Assembly (NCBI RefSeq): GCF_002741945.1
Contig: NZ_MDVN01000024.1
Span: 310,001-374,000 of the forward strand
Source: Gaetbulibacter sp. 4G1
GTDB lineage: Bacteria; Bacteroidota; Bacteroidia; Flavobacteriales; Flavobacteriaceae
DNA: 64,000 bases
Direction of reading: 5' to 3'
Of this stretch, positions 44,028 to 52,517 are shown in pieces. How positions within the stretch are numbered: position 1 is the first letter of the stretch; the number at the start of each line of letters is the position of its first letter. A model generated the notes under the pieces. The model saw only the letters and a list, made by a program, of their open reading frames with translations, searched no databases and was not told the origin of the DNA. The translations under genes were made by a program, and so were the position numbers.

Positions 44028-44624
44028 ATGAAAACAAAAGCAGAACTCACATCGGAATACATACTTGAAATCGCTGCGCCAATATTTAACAAAAATGGTT
44101 ACGCTGCTACGAGCATGCGAGATATTACCGAAGCAACATCGCTAACTAAAGGAGCTATATATGGAAACTTTAAAAATAAAGAAGAATTAGCTATTGCAGC
44201 CTTTAAATATACTGTGAAGAATATGATGAAACGCATAGCAGAGCATTTGGCTTTAAGCGAGTCACCCATTCAAAAACTATTTTTAATAACAGATTTCTAT
44301 AGAAACTATTATAACTATAGCAAACAATTGGGTGGATGTCCAGTTTTAAACATTGGTGTAGATGCCAATAATCAAAATACATTATTACTAAAAAATGTAA
44401 AGCAAGTCATCGAAAAAATTCAAGACCAGGTAGCTACTATTATAGAAAATGGGATTGAAGCAGGAGAAATATCTACTAACATAAATGCAATGCAATATGC
44501 AAAAAGGTTAGATACTATGATTCAAGGTTCCATATTTATGACTTATACTATGGATGATGAGTTGTATATAAAAGATACCATGAATCAAATTGACCAAATG
44601 ATTCATAACGAATTAAAATTGTAA
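44028..44624 (+). CDS. TetR/AcrR-family regulator
   Basis: The 198-residue protein has the TetR N-terminal helix-turn-helix (about 10-55: ILEIAAPIFNKNGYAATSMRDITEATSLTKGAIYGNFKNKEEL) and an all-helical ligand-binding C-terminal domain with GGCPVLNIG, a pattern seen in regulators of fatty acid or drug genes. Matching palindromes precede this gene and the following thioesterase gene, so it likely represses both. The ligand may be an acyl-CoA. Confidence 0.92.
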   Translation: MKTKAELTSEYILEIAAPIFNKNGYAATSMRDITEATSLTKGAIYGNFKNKEELAIAAFKYTVKNMMKRIAEHLALSESPIQKLFLITDFYRNYYNYSKQLGGCPVLNIGVDANNQNTLLLKNVKQVIEKIQDQVATIIENGIEAGEISTNINAMQYAKRLDTMIQGSIFMTYTMDDELYIKDTMNQIDQMIHNELKL

Positions 44625-44641
44625 TTTTTTTAATCAATAAT

Positions 44642-44655
44642 ATACCATTCGGTAT
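44642..44655. promoter_or_regulatory. TetR operator copy 2
   Basis: ATACCATTCGGTAT is the exact reverse complement of the palindrome upstream of the TetR gene. It lies 17 nt before the thioesterase start codon. Confidence 0.75.
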
Positions 44656-44672
44656 AAACAAAACAATCAAAA

Positions 44673-45170
44673 ATGGATAATTTATTAAACGTATTAGAAA
44701 GTAAAACTAAAATTAGATTTCAAGATTGCGACCCATTTAATCATTTAAACAATGGTAGCTATATAGATTATTTTATGAATCATCGTGAAGATGCTTTAAT
44801 AGAACATTATAATGTCGATATCTATAAAATGGCTAAAACTTTAGGCAAAAGTTGGGTGTCTAGCAGTAATCAAATAGCTTATTTAAAGCCTGCCTTTTTA
44901 ATGGAAACAGTATCTATCGAATCACAATTAATTAAATTTACAGATAGCGAATTATACGTAGAAATGCGTATGTATAATGAAAACAAAAGCCATTTAAAGG
45001 CTATTATTTGGTGTGGTTTTGTACATTTTAACCTATTACAGCAAAAAAGGGAGACACATACTGAAGATTTGATGCAGTTATTTGAAAAGGTAATTAATCC
45101 AGTTGATGCAAATGCATTCGAAACACGAATTGGACAACTGAGAAAATATAAAACCGAAACACCCGTTTAA
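44673..45170 (+). CDS. Hotdog-fold acyl-CoA thioesterase
   Basis: The 165-residue protein has a 4-hydroxybenzoyl-CoA-thioesterase-like hotdog domain: KIRFQDCDPFNHLNNGSYIDYFMNHRED contains the conserved Asp (CDPFNHLNN) and the hotdog helix, followed by SSNQIAYLKPAFLMETVSI and the beta strands to VHFN. These enzymes cleave acyl-CoA to a free acid. It is paired with the TetR regulator and has its operator. The acyl substrate is unknown. Confidence 0.88.
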   Translation: MDNLLNVLESKTKIRFQDCDPFNHLNNGSYIDYFMNHREDALIEHYNVDIYKMAKTLGKSWVSSSNQIAYLKPAFLMETVSIESQLIKFTDSELYVEMRMYNENKSHLKAIIWCGFVHFNLLQQKRETHTEDLMQLFEKVINPVDANAFETRIGQLRKYKTETPV

Positions 45171-45315
45171 CTTACTAACAAATTATTGTTAATTAAATCA
45201 TTGTTAAAATTCAAAAAAAATCGTTTTAATTTCCTACTTTTACATCAATATAAACCCCAAATTTTATATTACATATATTAAGAAACATACTTTAAAACAA
45301 AAACCTACTTTTTAA

Positions 45316-46053
45316 ATGCATATTGTTAATTATATAGAATACACCTTATTACATCCTTCTGCTACAGAAAGAGATATTATTGAATTATGCCTAACTGCGC
45401 AAAAAAACAATTATTATGCTGTTAATGTTAATAGCTATTATGTTTCTTTAGCTAAGCAGTTACTAAGTAGTACAAACATTAAAGTATGTGCCCCTATTGG
45501 ATTTCCAATGGGTGCAATGGCTACTGCATCAAAAGTATATGAGGCAAAACAAGCATTAAGTGATGGTGCTGATGAGATTGAAATGGTAATTAATCAAGGC
45601 TTGCTTAAAAGCAAAAATTATGTTTCAGTACTAAAAGATATTACTGATGTAAAATTAGCTATTGGCGAAACTCCATTAAAAGTAATCATAGAAATTTCTG
45701 AATTAAACAAAAATGAGATTATAAGAATATGTGAAATTTGCTTAGATGCAAAAGTAGATTATATAAAAACATCTAGTGGTTTTTCTAAAGGTGGATCAAC
45801 TTTAACAACTGTAAAGATTATTAAAAAAACTGTAAGAGAGCACGTTAAAATAGCTGTTTTTGATGGCATTGAAGATTATGATACAGCTATAAAGTACATT
45901 GAGTCAGGTGCTGATAGAGTTGGAATTTCTTATGGTATAGAACTTGTAAATAAATCACGACCTAAAAGGAATTCTAAGATATTTAAACAATACATTAAAA
46001 CTTTCAAAGAAGAAGATGCTATAAAAGAAGATAGTGTTTACGAAAAAAATTAA
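45316..46053 (+). CDS. DeoC-like protein lacking catalytic residues
   Basis: The 245-residue protein aligns along its length with the true DeoC at 46950 (for example IKVCAPIGFPMGAMAT, DGADEIEMVINQG, DYIKTSSGF). The Schiff-base lysine is kept (Lys151), but the second catalytic lysine of IKASGG is replaced (IAVFDG, Ala180), the proton-relay Asp of ADEIDM is Glu89, and the conserved IDHTLLKP reads IEYTLLHP. A 25-residue charged tail follows. Deoxyribose-phosphate aldolase activity is therefore unlikely; another lyase, a scaffold or a regulator are options. It lies upstream of OmpW and deoC. Confidence 0.85.
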   Translation: MHIVNYIEYTLLHPSATERDIIELCLTAQKNNYYAVNVNSYYVSLAKQLLSSTNIKVCAPIGFPMGAMATASKVYEAKQALSDGADEIEMVINQGLLKSKNYVSVLKDITDVKLAIGETPLKVIIEISELNKNEIIRICEICLDAKVDYIKTSSGFSKGGSTLTTVKIIKKTVREHVKIAVFDGIEDYDTAIKYIESGADRVGISYGIELVNKSRPKRNSKIFKQYIKTFKEEDAIKEDSVYEKN

Positions 46054-46070
46054 GACTAACTCAAATTTTA

Positions 46071-46114
46071 AAAAGCTAAACAAAACTTAAAAAGTGATTG
46101 TTTAGCTTTTTTTT
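46071..46114. terminator. Bidirectional terminator
   Basis: AAAAGCTAAACAA (46071-46083) pairs with TTGTTTAGCTTTT (46098-46110), with T and A runs outside, between the DeoC-like gene and the convergent ompW. Confidence 0.85.
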
Positions 46115-46131
46115 ATATATCAAATTTTCAA

Positions 46132-46785
46132 TTAAAAGCGCATTCCAAAACCGATACCAGCTATAAATGGATTTATATCAACATCTGCACCAACAGTAGC
46201 TCCTAAAGCCGTTGTTGCATTAACAGTAACATCTGTATTTAGCAATAAGTATTTTGCATCTAGATTAATAAACCAAGCATCATTTATATCTATATCAAAA
46301 CCAGCTTGAAAAGCGAACCCTAAAGCACTATCATAGCTAATATTATTTGCTACGGGGCCTGCACTTTCATTATAAAACAAAGTGTAATTTATACCTGCTC
46401 CAAAATATGGGTGCACAACATCTCCATCAAAATGGTATTGTAAGGTAAGTGTTGGCGGTAATAACCAAACATCACCTAAGGGAATATCTCCTACAGCTGT
46501 TGATATAGCCTTAACATCGTGCTTTGTAGTGGCCAAAATTAATTCAGCTGCGATGTTTTTAGTAAAAAAATAAGTAAAATCTAATTCAGGAACATAAGTA
46601 TTAGATATTTGTACATCACCACCAATAGTTTGTATGGTTGCAGATTCGTTAGGAACTACAGCAATAGCACGTAATCTAACTTGCCATTTGCTAAAGTTTG
46701 TAGTTGGATTGGTTTCGTTTTCTTGTGCACTAATCGCATTAAACATAAAACATGCAATTAAAGCTGTAAAAATTGTTTTCTTCAT
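46132..46785 (-). CDS. OmpW-family outer membrane protein
   Basis: I take the ATG at 46785 (MKKTIFTALIACFMF... SAQ) as start, because it opens a signal peptide; an in-frame ATG at 46827 would put 14 polar residues before it. The 217-residue mature region forms an eight-strand barrel: WQVRLRAIAVVPNES, ISNTYVPELDFTYFFTKNIAAEL, PPTLTLQYHF, PYFGAGINYTLFYNE and the end IAGIGFGMRF with the C-terminal Phe. OmpW proteins pass small hydrophobic molecules and respond to stress. Confidence 0.9.
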   Translation of the reverse strand: MKKTIFTALIACFMFNAISAQENETNPTTNFSKWQVRLRAIAVVPNESATIQTIGGDVQISNTYVPELDFTYFFTKNIAAELILATTKHDVKAISTAVGDIPLGDVWLLPPTLTLQYHFDGDVVHPYFGAGINYTLFYNESAGPVANNISYDSALGFAFQAGFDIDINDAWFINLDAKYLLLNTDVTVNATTALGATVGADVDINPFIAGIGFGMRF

Positions 46786-46808
46786 GGTATTTGAGTTATT
46801 ATTTACAG

Positions 46809-46816
46809 CAAAATTA
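46809..46816 (-). promoter_or_regulatory. Putative -7 box of the ompW gene
   Basis: The minus strand reads TAATTTTG, matching TAnnTTTG, 23 nt before the start at 46785, which also supports that start codon. Confidence 0.55.
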
Positions 46817-46949
46817 GCATCAAACAAATAACTAAAAACTGACTTAAATCATAGTTTGAAAATAATTTTTATAAGCATATTAGTGTTTTATAAATTGTTT
46901 GTTATTAATCCCTTTTTATTCGAAAAATAAACTTAATTTTAACATTACT

Positions 46950-47618
46950 ATGAAATTTTTAAACACATATATAGATCATACACTTTTAAAACCTACGGCT
47001 ACTAAAAGTGATATTATAAAGCTTTGCGAAGAAGCGATAGAACATCAATTTTTCTCAGTATGCGTAAACAGTTGTTATGTTCCTTTAGCTAATGAGTATT
47101 TAAAAGATAGTAAAGTAAAGGTTTGCAGTGTTATTGGTTTTCCTTTAGGAGCTATGTCTACCAAAGCTAAAGTTGCAGAAGCCGAATCTGCTTTAAACAA
47201 TGGTGCAGACGAAATTGATATGGTTATTAATTTAGGGCATCTAAAAAGCAAAAATTTTGATGCTGTTTGGAAAGATATTGAAGCTGTTAAAAAGGTGATG
47301 CCAAACAAAGTATTAAAGGTTATTTTAGAAACTTGCTATCTAGAAGAATTAGAAATTATAAAAGCTAGTGAACTTGCAATACAAAGTGGTGCAGATTTTA
47401 TAAAAACATCTACTGGGTTTGGAACTGAGGGAGCTACCATTAATGATATAAAGCTAATGAAGAGTGTTGCTAAGGATAAATGCATCAAAATTAAAGCCTC
47501 GGGAGGTATCAAAGACACCAAAACGGCATTAGAGTATATATCCCTAGGAGTAAATCGTTTAGGAACATCTTCTGGTATTGCAATAGTGACTGGAAATGCA
47601 TCAAATTCAAATTATTAA
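46950..47618 (+). CDS. deoC: Deoxyribose-phosphate aldolase
   Basis: The 222-residue enzyme splits 2-deoxyribose-5-phosphate into glyceraldehyde-3-phosphate and acetaldehyde. The ATG at 46950 starts the homologous region (TYIDHTLLKPTAT). The catalytic set is present: Asp90 (ADEIDMV), Schiff-base Lys152 (DFIKTSTGF) and Lys182 (IKASGGIKD). The length matches the short bacterial form. It is followed after 12 nt by deoD, the enzyme that supplies deoxyribose-1-phosphate, so both form a salvage operon with the GNAT gene. Confidence 0.95.
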   Translation: MKFLNTYIDHTLLKPTATKSDIIKLCEEAIEHQFFSVCVNSCYVPLANEYLKDSKVKVCSVIGFPLGAMSTKAKVAEAESALNNGADEIDMVINLGHLKSKNFDAVWKDIEAVKKVMPNKVLKVILETCYLEELEIIKASELAIQSGADFIKTSTGFGTEGATINDIKLMKSVAKDKCIKIKASGGIKDTKTALEYISLGVNRLGTSSGIAIVTGNASNSNY

Positions 47619-47630
47619 AACAAAAAATAA

Positions 47631-48329
47631 ATGAGTGTACATATTGAAGCAAAAAAAGGAGATATTGCTGAAACTATTTTACTCCCTGGTGACCCATTAC
47701 GCGCAAAATGGATTGCCGAAACTTTTTTTGAAAACCCTACCTGTTTTAATAAAATAAGAGGTATGTATGGCTATACTGGAACGTATAACGGAAATCGTAT
47801 TTCGGTTATGGGTACAGGTATGGGCGTTCCTTCAATATCTATTTATGCTCATGAACTCATTACTGAGTATGATGTTAAAAACTTAATTAGAGTTGGTAGT
47901 GCTGGCTCATATCAAAAGCATATAAAAATAAGAGATATAGTTTTGGCTATGGCGGCGTCTTCAAACTCTGGTGTTAACGAATTGCGGTTTGGAGGCGCAG
48001 ATTATGCTCCTACAGCTAACTTTGAGTTATTTCAAAAAGCTGTAGACATAGCCAAAGAAAAAAATATTCCTTTAAAAGCGGGTAATGTTTTTACTTCGGA
48101 TGAATTTTATGCGGACGACTTTGAATCGTATAAAAAGTGGTCAAAATTTGGTGTGCTCTGTGTAGAAATGGAAACTGCTGGTTTATATACTGTAGCAGCA
48201 AAACACAATGTAAACGCGCTGTCTATTTTAACTATATCCGACTCTTTAGTCACTGGAGAACGCACCACAAGTAAAGAAAGAGAAACAACTTTTAAAGAAA
48301 TGATAGAAGTTGCTTTAGAATTAGCTTAA
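47631..48329 (+). CDS. deoD: Purine nucleoside phosphorylase, DeoD type
   Basis: The 232-residue enzyme cleaves purine (deoxy)nucleosides with phosphate. It has the phosphate-binding [15 protein letters not shown] at the start, [40 protein letters not shown] and the base/ribose site [17 protein letters not shown] with TISDSL. The length and the motifs match the hexameric DeoD. It is 12 nt after deoC and 5 nt before the GNAT gene. Confidence 0.96.
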   Translation: MSVHIEAKKGDIAETILLPGDPLRAKWIAETFFENPTCFNKIRGMYGYTGTYNGNRISVMGTGMGVPSISIYAHELITEYDVKNLIRVGSAGSYQKHIKIRDIVLAMAASSNSGVNELRFGGADYAPTANFELFQKAVDIAKEKNIPLKAGNVFTSDEFYADDFESYKKWSKFGVLCVEMETAGLYTVAAKHNVNALSILTISDSLVTGERTTSKERETTFKEMIEVALELA

Positions 48330-48334
48330 TTCCT

Positions 48335-48886
48335 ATGATTTCAATTTCAGCGAACTTACATCTAGAAAATATTACCATAAATAATCAGAATAGCTTGATG
48401 GATTTAATGCGAAAAATTTATCCTCCTGCTTATAAACACTTATGGGTGAATGAGGATTGTAACTGGTATTTGAACCATTGTTTTTCAGAAGAAAATTTAA
48501 AGAATGAATTAAGTGAAGCAAACGCTATTTACTGCTTTGTAATTCATAATTTAAAAAGAGTTGGCATTGTGCGCTATTTATATAATACTAGCACGAACGA
48601 AGTAGTCAAAAAAAATGCTACTTTTATACACAGAATTTACCTTAGCAATGAAGTACAAGGTAAAGGTATTGCTAAACAACTTTTTAGTTGGATAGAAAAA
48701 CATGCCATTCAAAAACAGGATAATTTTTTATGGTTGAAAGCTATGGATACACAGCTACAAGCACTTAAATTTTACGAAAAACAAGGATTTAAAACTATTG
48801 ACAAAATTAGCTTAGATTTTAACTTAATCCATCAACATTTAAGAGGTATGGTTGTTATGACTAAAGCACTTAATAACAAAATTTAA
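48335..48886 (+). CDS. GNAT-family N-acetyltransferase
   Basis: The 183-residue protein has the GNAT acetyl-CoA-binding motif A at HRIYLSNEVQGKGIAKQLFSWIEKHA (Q-x-x-G-x-G/A) and motif B at LKFYEKQGFK. The N-terminal part (LMRKIYPPAYKHLW) resembles spermidine/small-amine acetyltransferases. The substrate is unknown. It begins 5 nt after deoD and is probably cotranscribed with the deo genes. Confidence 0.88.
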   Translation: MISISANLHLENITINNQNSLMDLMRKIYPPAYKHLWVNEDCNWYLNHCFSEENLKNELSEANAIYCFVIHNLKRVGIVRYLYNTSTNEVVKKNATFIHRIYLSNEVQGKGIAKQLFSWIEKHAIQKQDNFLWLKAMDTQLQALKFYEKQGFKTIDKISLDFNLIHQHLRGMVVMTKALNNKI

Positions 48887-48893
48887 AAACATT

Positions 48894-49403
48894 ATGAAAC
48901 AGTTATTCATTATAGGCTTCTTATTAATATTTACATTTCCTAGCTTTAGTCAAACTGAAGAATCTACTAAAACTACTACATATTACTTTATTCGTCATGC
49001 AGAAAAGGATAGAAGTGATAAAACAAATAAAAACCCTCATTTAACTGAAGCTGGTAAAAAACGTGCTGAACGGTGGAATAATATCCTAAAGCATGTAAAA
49101 TTTGACGCTGTATATTCAACCGATTATAACAGAACAAGGGAAACAGCAAAACCTACAGCTACAAAAAATGAGTTAGAATTAATACTTTACCACCCTCATA
49201 AACTTGATAAAGAAGCATTTTTAAGTGACACTAAAAACAAAACTGTTCTTGTAGTTGGTCATAGCAATAGTACTCCTACGTTTGTAAATTCTATTTTAGG
49301 ATATAAAAAATATAAACATATTGATGATAACAACAATGGTAACTTATACATTGTTACCATAATTGATGAAAAAATTATTGATCAAGTATTAGAAATTAAT
49401 TAA
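48894..49403 (+). CDS. Secreted histidine phosphatase-family protein
   Basis: The 169-residue protein has a signal peptide (FPSFSQ end) and the phosphoglycerate mutase-like phosphatase fold: the RHAEKDRSD motif with the catalytic His at residue 35, AGKKRAERWNNIL, AVYSTDYNRTRETAKPTA and VLVVGHSNSTP with the second active-site His. It should dephosphorylate a periplasmic substrate, which is unknown. It is the last gene of the deo run, and its stop overlaps the convergent DUF6503 gene by 8 nt. Confidence 0.88.
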   Translation: MKQLFIIGFLLIFTFPSFSQTEESTKTTTYYFIRHAEKDRSDKTNKNPHLTEAGKKRAERWNNILKHVKFDAVYSTDYNRTRETAKPTATKNELELILYHPHKLDKEAFLSDTKNKTVLVVGHSNSTPTFVNSILGYKKYKHIDDNNNGNLYIVTIIDEKIIDQVLEIN

Positions 49404-50133
49404 CCGATATATTTTCGAGTTCAATTTTAGAAAGTAATTGCAGTTTATCATTTTCAAAAAGTTCATCTAGTTTTTCTAAAGTTGCTGAAGCTTCTTTTGG
49501 TTTATAGTTATTATAATCTACAAACCTAATGCCATTAACATAGCGCTCATTATAAGCTTCTCTAAAGCGAAAACCTAAGCCATCAGATTCTGCATATGAA
49601 TAGGCAATATAAGCTGTCTTAAATGATTCCGCATCAACCCAATAAATAAATACATCATCAAAATCTTCTCCACCACCTTCTTGATTAAAGGTAACTTTGA
49701 TTTTATAATAATACTTTCCTTTTAACTTAACTTTGTCCAAATACTGTTTGTTAACGGCAGCGTCATTCAAACCATATGGCAATACCGAAAAATAGTGGAC
49801 AGAATTTACAGAAGCAGAATATCTTGGAATCATACTATCTGTCACTTTTACTAATTCGCTATTAATGTAGCGTTTAAACCCTTCGTTAGACAATATATCT
49901 TTTATAACATTAAGAGAGTCTTTAAACTCTCTTTCTAATTGATACGTTCCTTTACTGCGTATAGCTTTATAATGTCTCTTTCTAAAATTAAAATGGATGG
50001 TAGAATTATTTGTTTTTTTACCTCCAGAAATCTCAATAGATTTATCAACAATGCTTTGAGCATTAATAGAGTCTTCCTTTTTACAGCCAACAAAAAGGAC
50101 TGTTATTATTACAACTAATAAAAATTTATGCAT
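49396..50133 (-). CDS. Lipoprotein, DUF6503-like
   Basis: The 245-residue product has a lipoprotein signal (TVLFVGCKK, Cys about 17) followed by SIVDKSIEISGG, an N-terminal pattern of the outer-membrane lipoprotein-sorting-like beta fold (LolA/LppX type) often given as DUF6503 in flavobacteria. The remaining sequence alternates beta strands, including YYYKIKVTFNQEGGGEDFDDVFIYWVD. A role in lipid or lipoprotein handling is inferred from the fold only. It converges on the histidine phosphatase gene. Confidence 0.7.
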   Translation of the reverse strand: MHKFLLVVIITVLFVGCKKEDSINAQSIVDKSIEISGGKKTNNSTIHFNFRKRHYKAIRSKGTYQLEREFKDSLNVIKDILSNEGFKRYINSELVKVTDSMIPRYSASVNSVHYFSVLPYGLNDAAVNKQYLDKVKLKGKYYYKIKVTFNQEGGGEDFDDVFIYWVDAESFKTAYIAYSYAESDGLGFRFREAYNERYVNGIRFVDYNNYKPKEASATLEKLDELFENDKLQLLSKIELENISVN

Positions 50134-50197
50134 GATACTTTTTTGATATGTGTCGTAAAACTATGCAATACTAACCTTAAAGTAGTATAAAATTTTC

Positions 50198-51046
50198 TTA
50201 ATATTTAACTAATTCAAATGCAATGTTTTGACCTGTAAACTTTTGTGCCAAAACATTAATTGAAGTTTCCTTAAGCTGTAATACTCTAGGATAACCACCC
50301 GTAGTTTGACAATCTCTCATTAAAGTAATAAGTGTTCCAGATGGTGTTAGTTGTATTGTGCCTGGAAGCACAGAAGATGTGATTATAGGTGGTAAATCAT
50401 TATCTAGAGTTTCATTTAATTGATAAGCCATTCTATTGTTTTCTTTTGAAATAGTAAATGTAGTTGAAAGCAGTTTTTCCTGTTGTTCAACCGAAAGTAA
50501 ATCAAATTCGGGTCCTTTAAAAACCTTAATATATTTTGAATCAAAATAACTCATATTTACTTTAATACTAGCATTCTTTATACTGTTTATAACAGAATCA
50601 GATATTGATAACTCATCATTTTTACTAAGTACAAACTGACCTGTAATCCCTTTATACATGCTTCGGCTATTCATAATAGTTTCAGTGTTAAACCCACCAT
50701 AAACAGCTAAATAGCTTCTAAACCCAGAATTAAGCTTTCCAAAAGACAAAATATCTCCAGCTCTTACAGAAATGCTTTTATAAAGTTTTATTTCAATTGA
50801 GTTGAGTTGTGGTGACATATCTGCTCCAGAAATACAAATATTAGTATCACTACCAAAGTATAGAGTTGCTCCAGTCATAGTCATCTCTATAACTGCATCA
50901 TTTTCATTGTTTCCCAAAATAGCATTAGCAATTGATGCTGAATATGAATCCATAACTCCAGAATTCGGTACACCATAATGTTGATACCCTATTCTGCCTA
51001 AATCTTGAATGGTTGAGAAAAACCCAGATTTAATAACTTTAACCAT
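50198..51046 (-). CDS. pxpC: 5-oxoprolinase subunit PxpC
   Basis: PxpC (KipA/biotin-dependent carboxyltransferase-like) forms with PxpB and PxpA the ATP-dependent enzyme that opens 5-oxoproline to glutamate. I favour the ATG at 51046 (MVKVIKSGFFSTIQDLGR), as a GAGG sequence lies 6 nt before it; an ATG 12 nt upstream is possible. The 282-residue protein shows GYQHYGVPNSGVMDS, NDAVIEMTMTG and DCQTTGGYPRV, the family pattern. The start overlaps pxpB by 8 nt, so translation is coupled. Last gene of the operon. Confidence 0.94.
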   Translation of the reverse strand: MVKVIKSGFFSTIQDLGRIGYQHYGVPNSGVMDSYSASIANAILGNNENDAVIEMTMTGATLYFGSDTNICISGADMSPQLNSIEIKLYKSISVRAGDILSFGKLNSGFRSYLAVYGGFNTETIMNSRSMYKGITGQFVLSKNDELSISDSVINSIKNASIKVNMSYFDSKYIKVFKGPEFDLLSVEQQEKLLSTTFTISKENNRMAYQLNETLDNDLPPIITSSVLPGTIQLTPSGTLITLMRDCQTTGGYPRVLQLKETSINVLAQKFTGQNIAFELVKY

Positions 51047-51770
51047 ACAAAACCTCACTTTCTATTTGGTAAACACCAGCATTGACCAGAGTTTTTATAT
51101 CATGATACTTTTTTAATGAAATTGGGCAAAATTTTATACGGTCTCCAGATTTAGCAAAACAAGGAGGCTTACTTGTTGCATCAAAAAAAGATATTGGAGT
51201 GTTTCCAATAATATTCCAACCACCTGGGCTCTCGTTAGGATAAATACCTGTTTGATTTCCTCCAATCGCTACTGACCCCTTTTCTATTTTTAATCTAGGA
51301 GATTCTTTTCGTGGAAAATTTAGAGTTTCGTCTAAGCCACCTAAATACAAAAACCCTGGCAAAAACCCTATGAAGTAAACCGTATAGGCTGCTTGCGAAT
51401 GGCGCTTTATAATATCTTCTTTTGAAATGCTTTTAGTTTGCGAAATTGATTCCAAATCAATACTCAAATTGGCATCATAACATACAGGAATTTTCCACTG
51501 TTTAAAAATAGATTTTGTAAGTTTTTCCTTTTGTTTATAAATTCTTTTCAGTAAAGATATTTGATTATTAAAATCAATTGAAAAATAATCGTAAATAACT
51601 AATAATGAATTATATGTGTGATTTATATTGACAATTGGTTTAATATCATTTTTTAATATTTTGTTTTTAAAAGACAATACATTAAACAGTATTTCTTCAT
51701 CAATTAGTGATGGCCATTCAATTAAAATTGAACGTTCTCCATAAGGTTTATATACAAGGTCAAAAGCCAT
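51039..51770 (-). CDS. pxpB: 5-oxoprolinase subunit PxpB
   Basis: The 243-residue protein is the KipI-like subunit. It shows the N-terminal YGERSILIEW, IPVCYD, IIKRHSQAAYTVYFIGFLPGFLYLGGL and GSVAIGGNQTGIYPNESPGGWNIIG, the conserved carboxyltransferase-like C-terminal pattern. It starts 6 nt after pxpA and overlaps pxpC. In Bacillus the homologue also regulates KinA, but here the complete pxp set argues for the metabolic role. Confidence 0.94.
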   Translation of the reverse strand: MAFDLVYKPYGERSILIEWPSLIDEEILFNVLSFKNKILKNDIKPIVNINHTYNSLLVIYDYFSIDFNNQISLLKRIYKQKEKLTKSIFKQWKIPVCYDANLSIDLESISQTKSISKEDIIKRHSQAAYTVYFIGFLPGFLYLGGLDETLNFPRKESPRLKIEKGSVAIGGNQTGIYPNESPGGWNIIGNTPISFFDATSKPPCFAKSGDRIKFCPISLKKYHDIKTLVNAGVYQIESEVLYG

Positions 51771-51776
51771 ATAAAG

Positions 51777-52517
51777 TTAAGCAATATCTATCCCTTTTGT
51801 TTTTAGATTAGCGTTTAGGGTTTTTACTAAATTTACTGCTCCAAGATGATCTCCATGGATACAAAATGTATCTGCTTTAATTGCTATTTCTGCACCATTA
51901 ATTACCTTTACTTTTTGAGTTGTAATCATTCTATAAACATGGTCAAACAAAGTTTCACTATCATCAATTAAAGCATATGCTTTGTTTCTTGGCACTAAGG
52001 TTAAATCTGCATTATAATTTCTATCAGCAAAAGCTTCGTAAATTATTGATACATCGTTTTTAATTGCAATATCAGCAATTACCGACTTATACGGCACATA
52101 CAATTTTATTGGCAATGCTATGCTTTTTATAGCTTCAATAATAGTTTTAGCAACCTTTTCGTCTACAGCTGCCAAATTATAAAGCGCACCATGGGGTTTG
52201 ATATGATAGAGTCTTGCGTGCTCTTCCTTTAAAACACATAGCAAGTCTCTTATTTGTTTTTTTATCGATTTGTATAAAACTACAGAAGGTATTTCCATTG
52301 GCAATCTACCAAAGTTTTCTTTATCAGGAAACGACGGATGTGCACCTATCTTTACGCCATGTTCTTTAGCTAATCTTACAGCTTTCCTCATGGTTTCTGC
52401 ATCACCTGCATGACCTCCACAAGCTATATTACAGCTAGAGATATAAGGCATCAATTGAGATTCGTTACCAACGCCTTCACCTAAATCTACATTGATATCA
52501 ATCTTAAAATTTTGCAC
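51777..52517 (-). CDS. pxpA: 5-oxoprolinase subunit PxpA
   Basis: The 246-residue LamB/YcsF-family protein supplies the hydrolase part of 5-oxoprolinase. Visible motifs are DINVDLGEGVGNESQLMPYISSCNIACGGHAGD, KIGAHPSFPD, IKPHGALYN and FCIHGD near the C-terminus. Its start codon overlaps the stop of the Nramp-like gene by 1 nt, so the transporter and the enzyme are strictly co-expressed. Confidence 0.95.
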   Translation of the reverse strand: MQNFKIDINVDLGEGVGNESQLMPYISSCNIACGGHAGDAETMRKAVRLAKEHGVKIGAHPSFPDKENFGRLPMEIPSVVLYKSIKKQIRDLLCVLKEEHARLYHIKPHGALYNLAAVDEKVAKTIIEAIKSIALPIKLYVPYKSVIADIAIKNDVSIIYEAFADRNYNADLTLVPRNKAYALIDDSETLFDHVYRMITTQKVKVINGAEIAIKADTFCIHGDHLGAVNLVKTLNANLKTKGIDIA

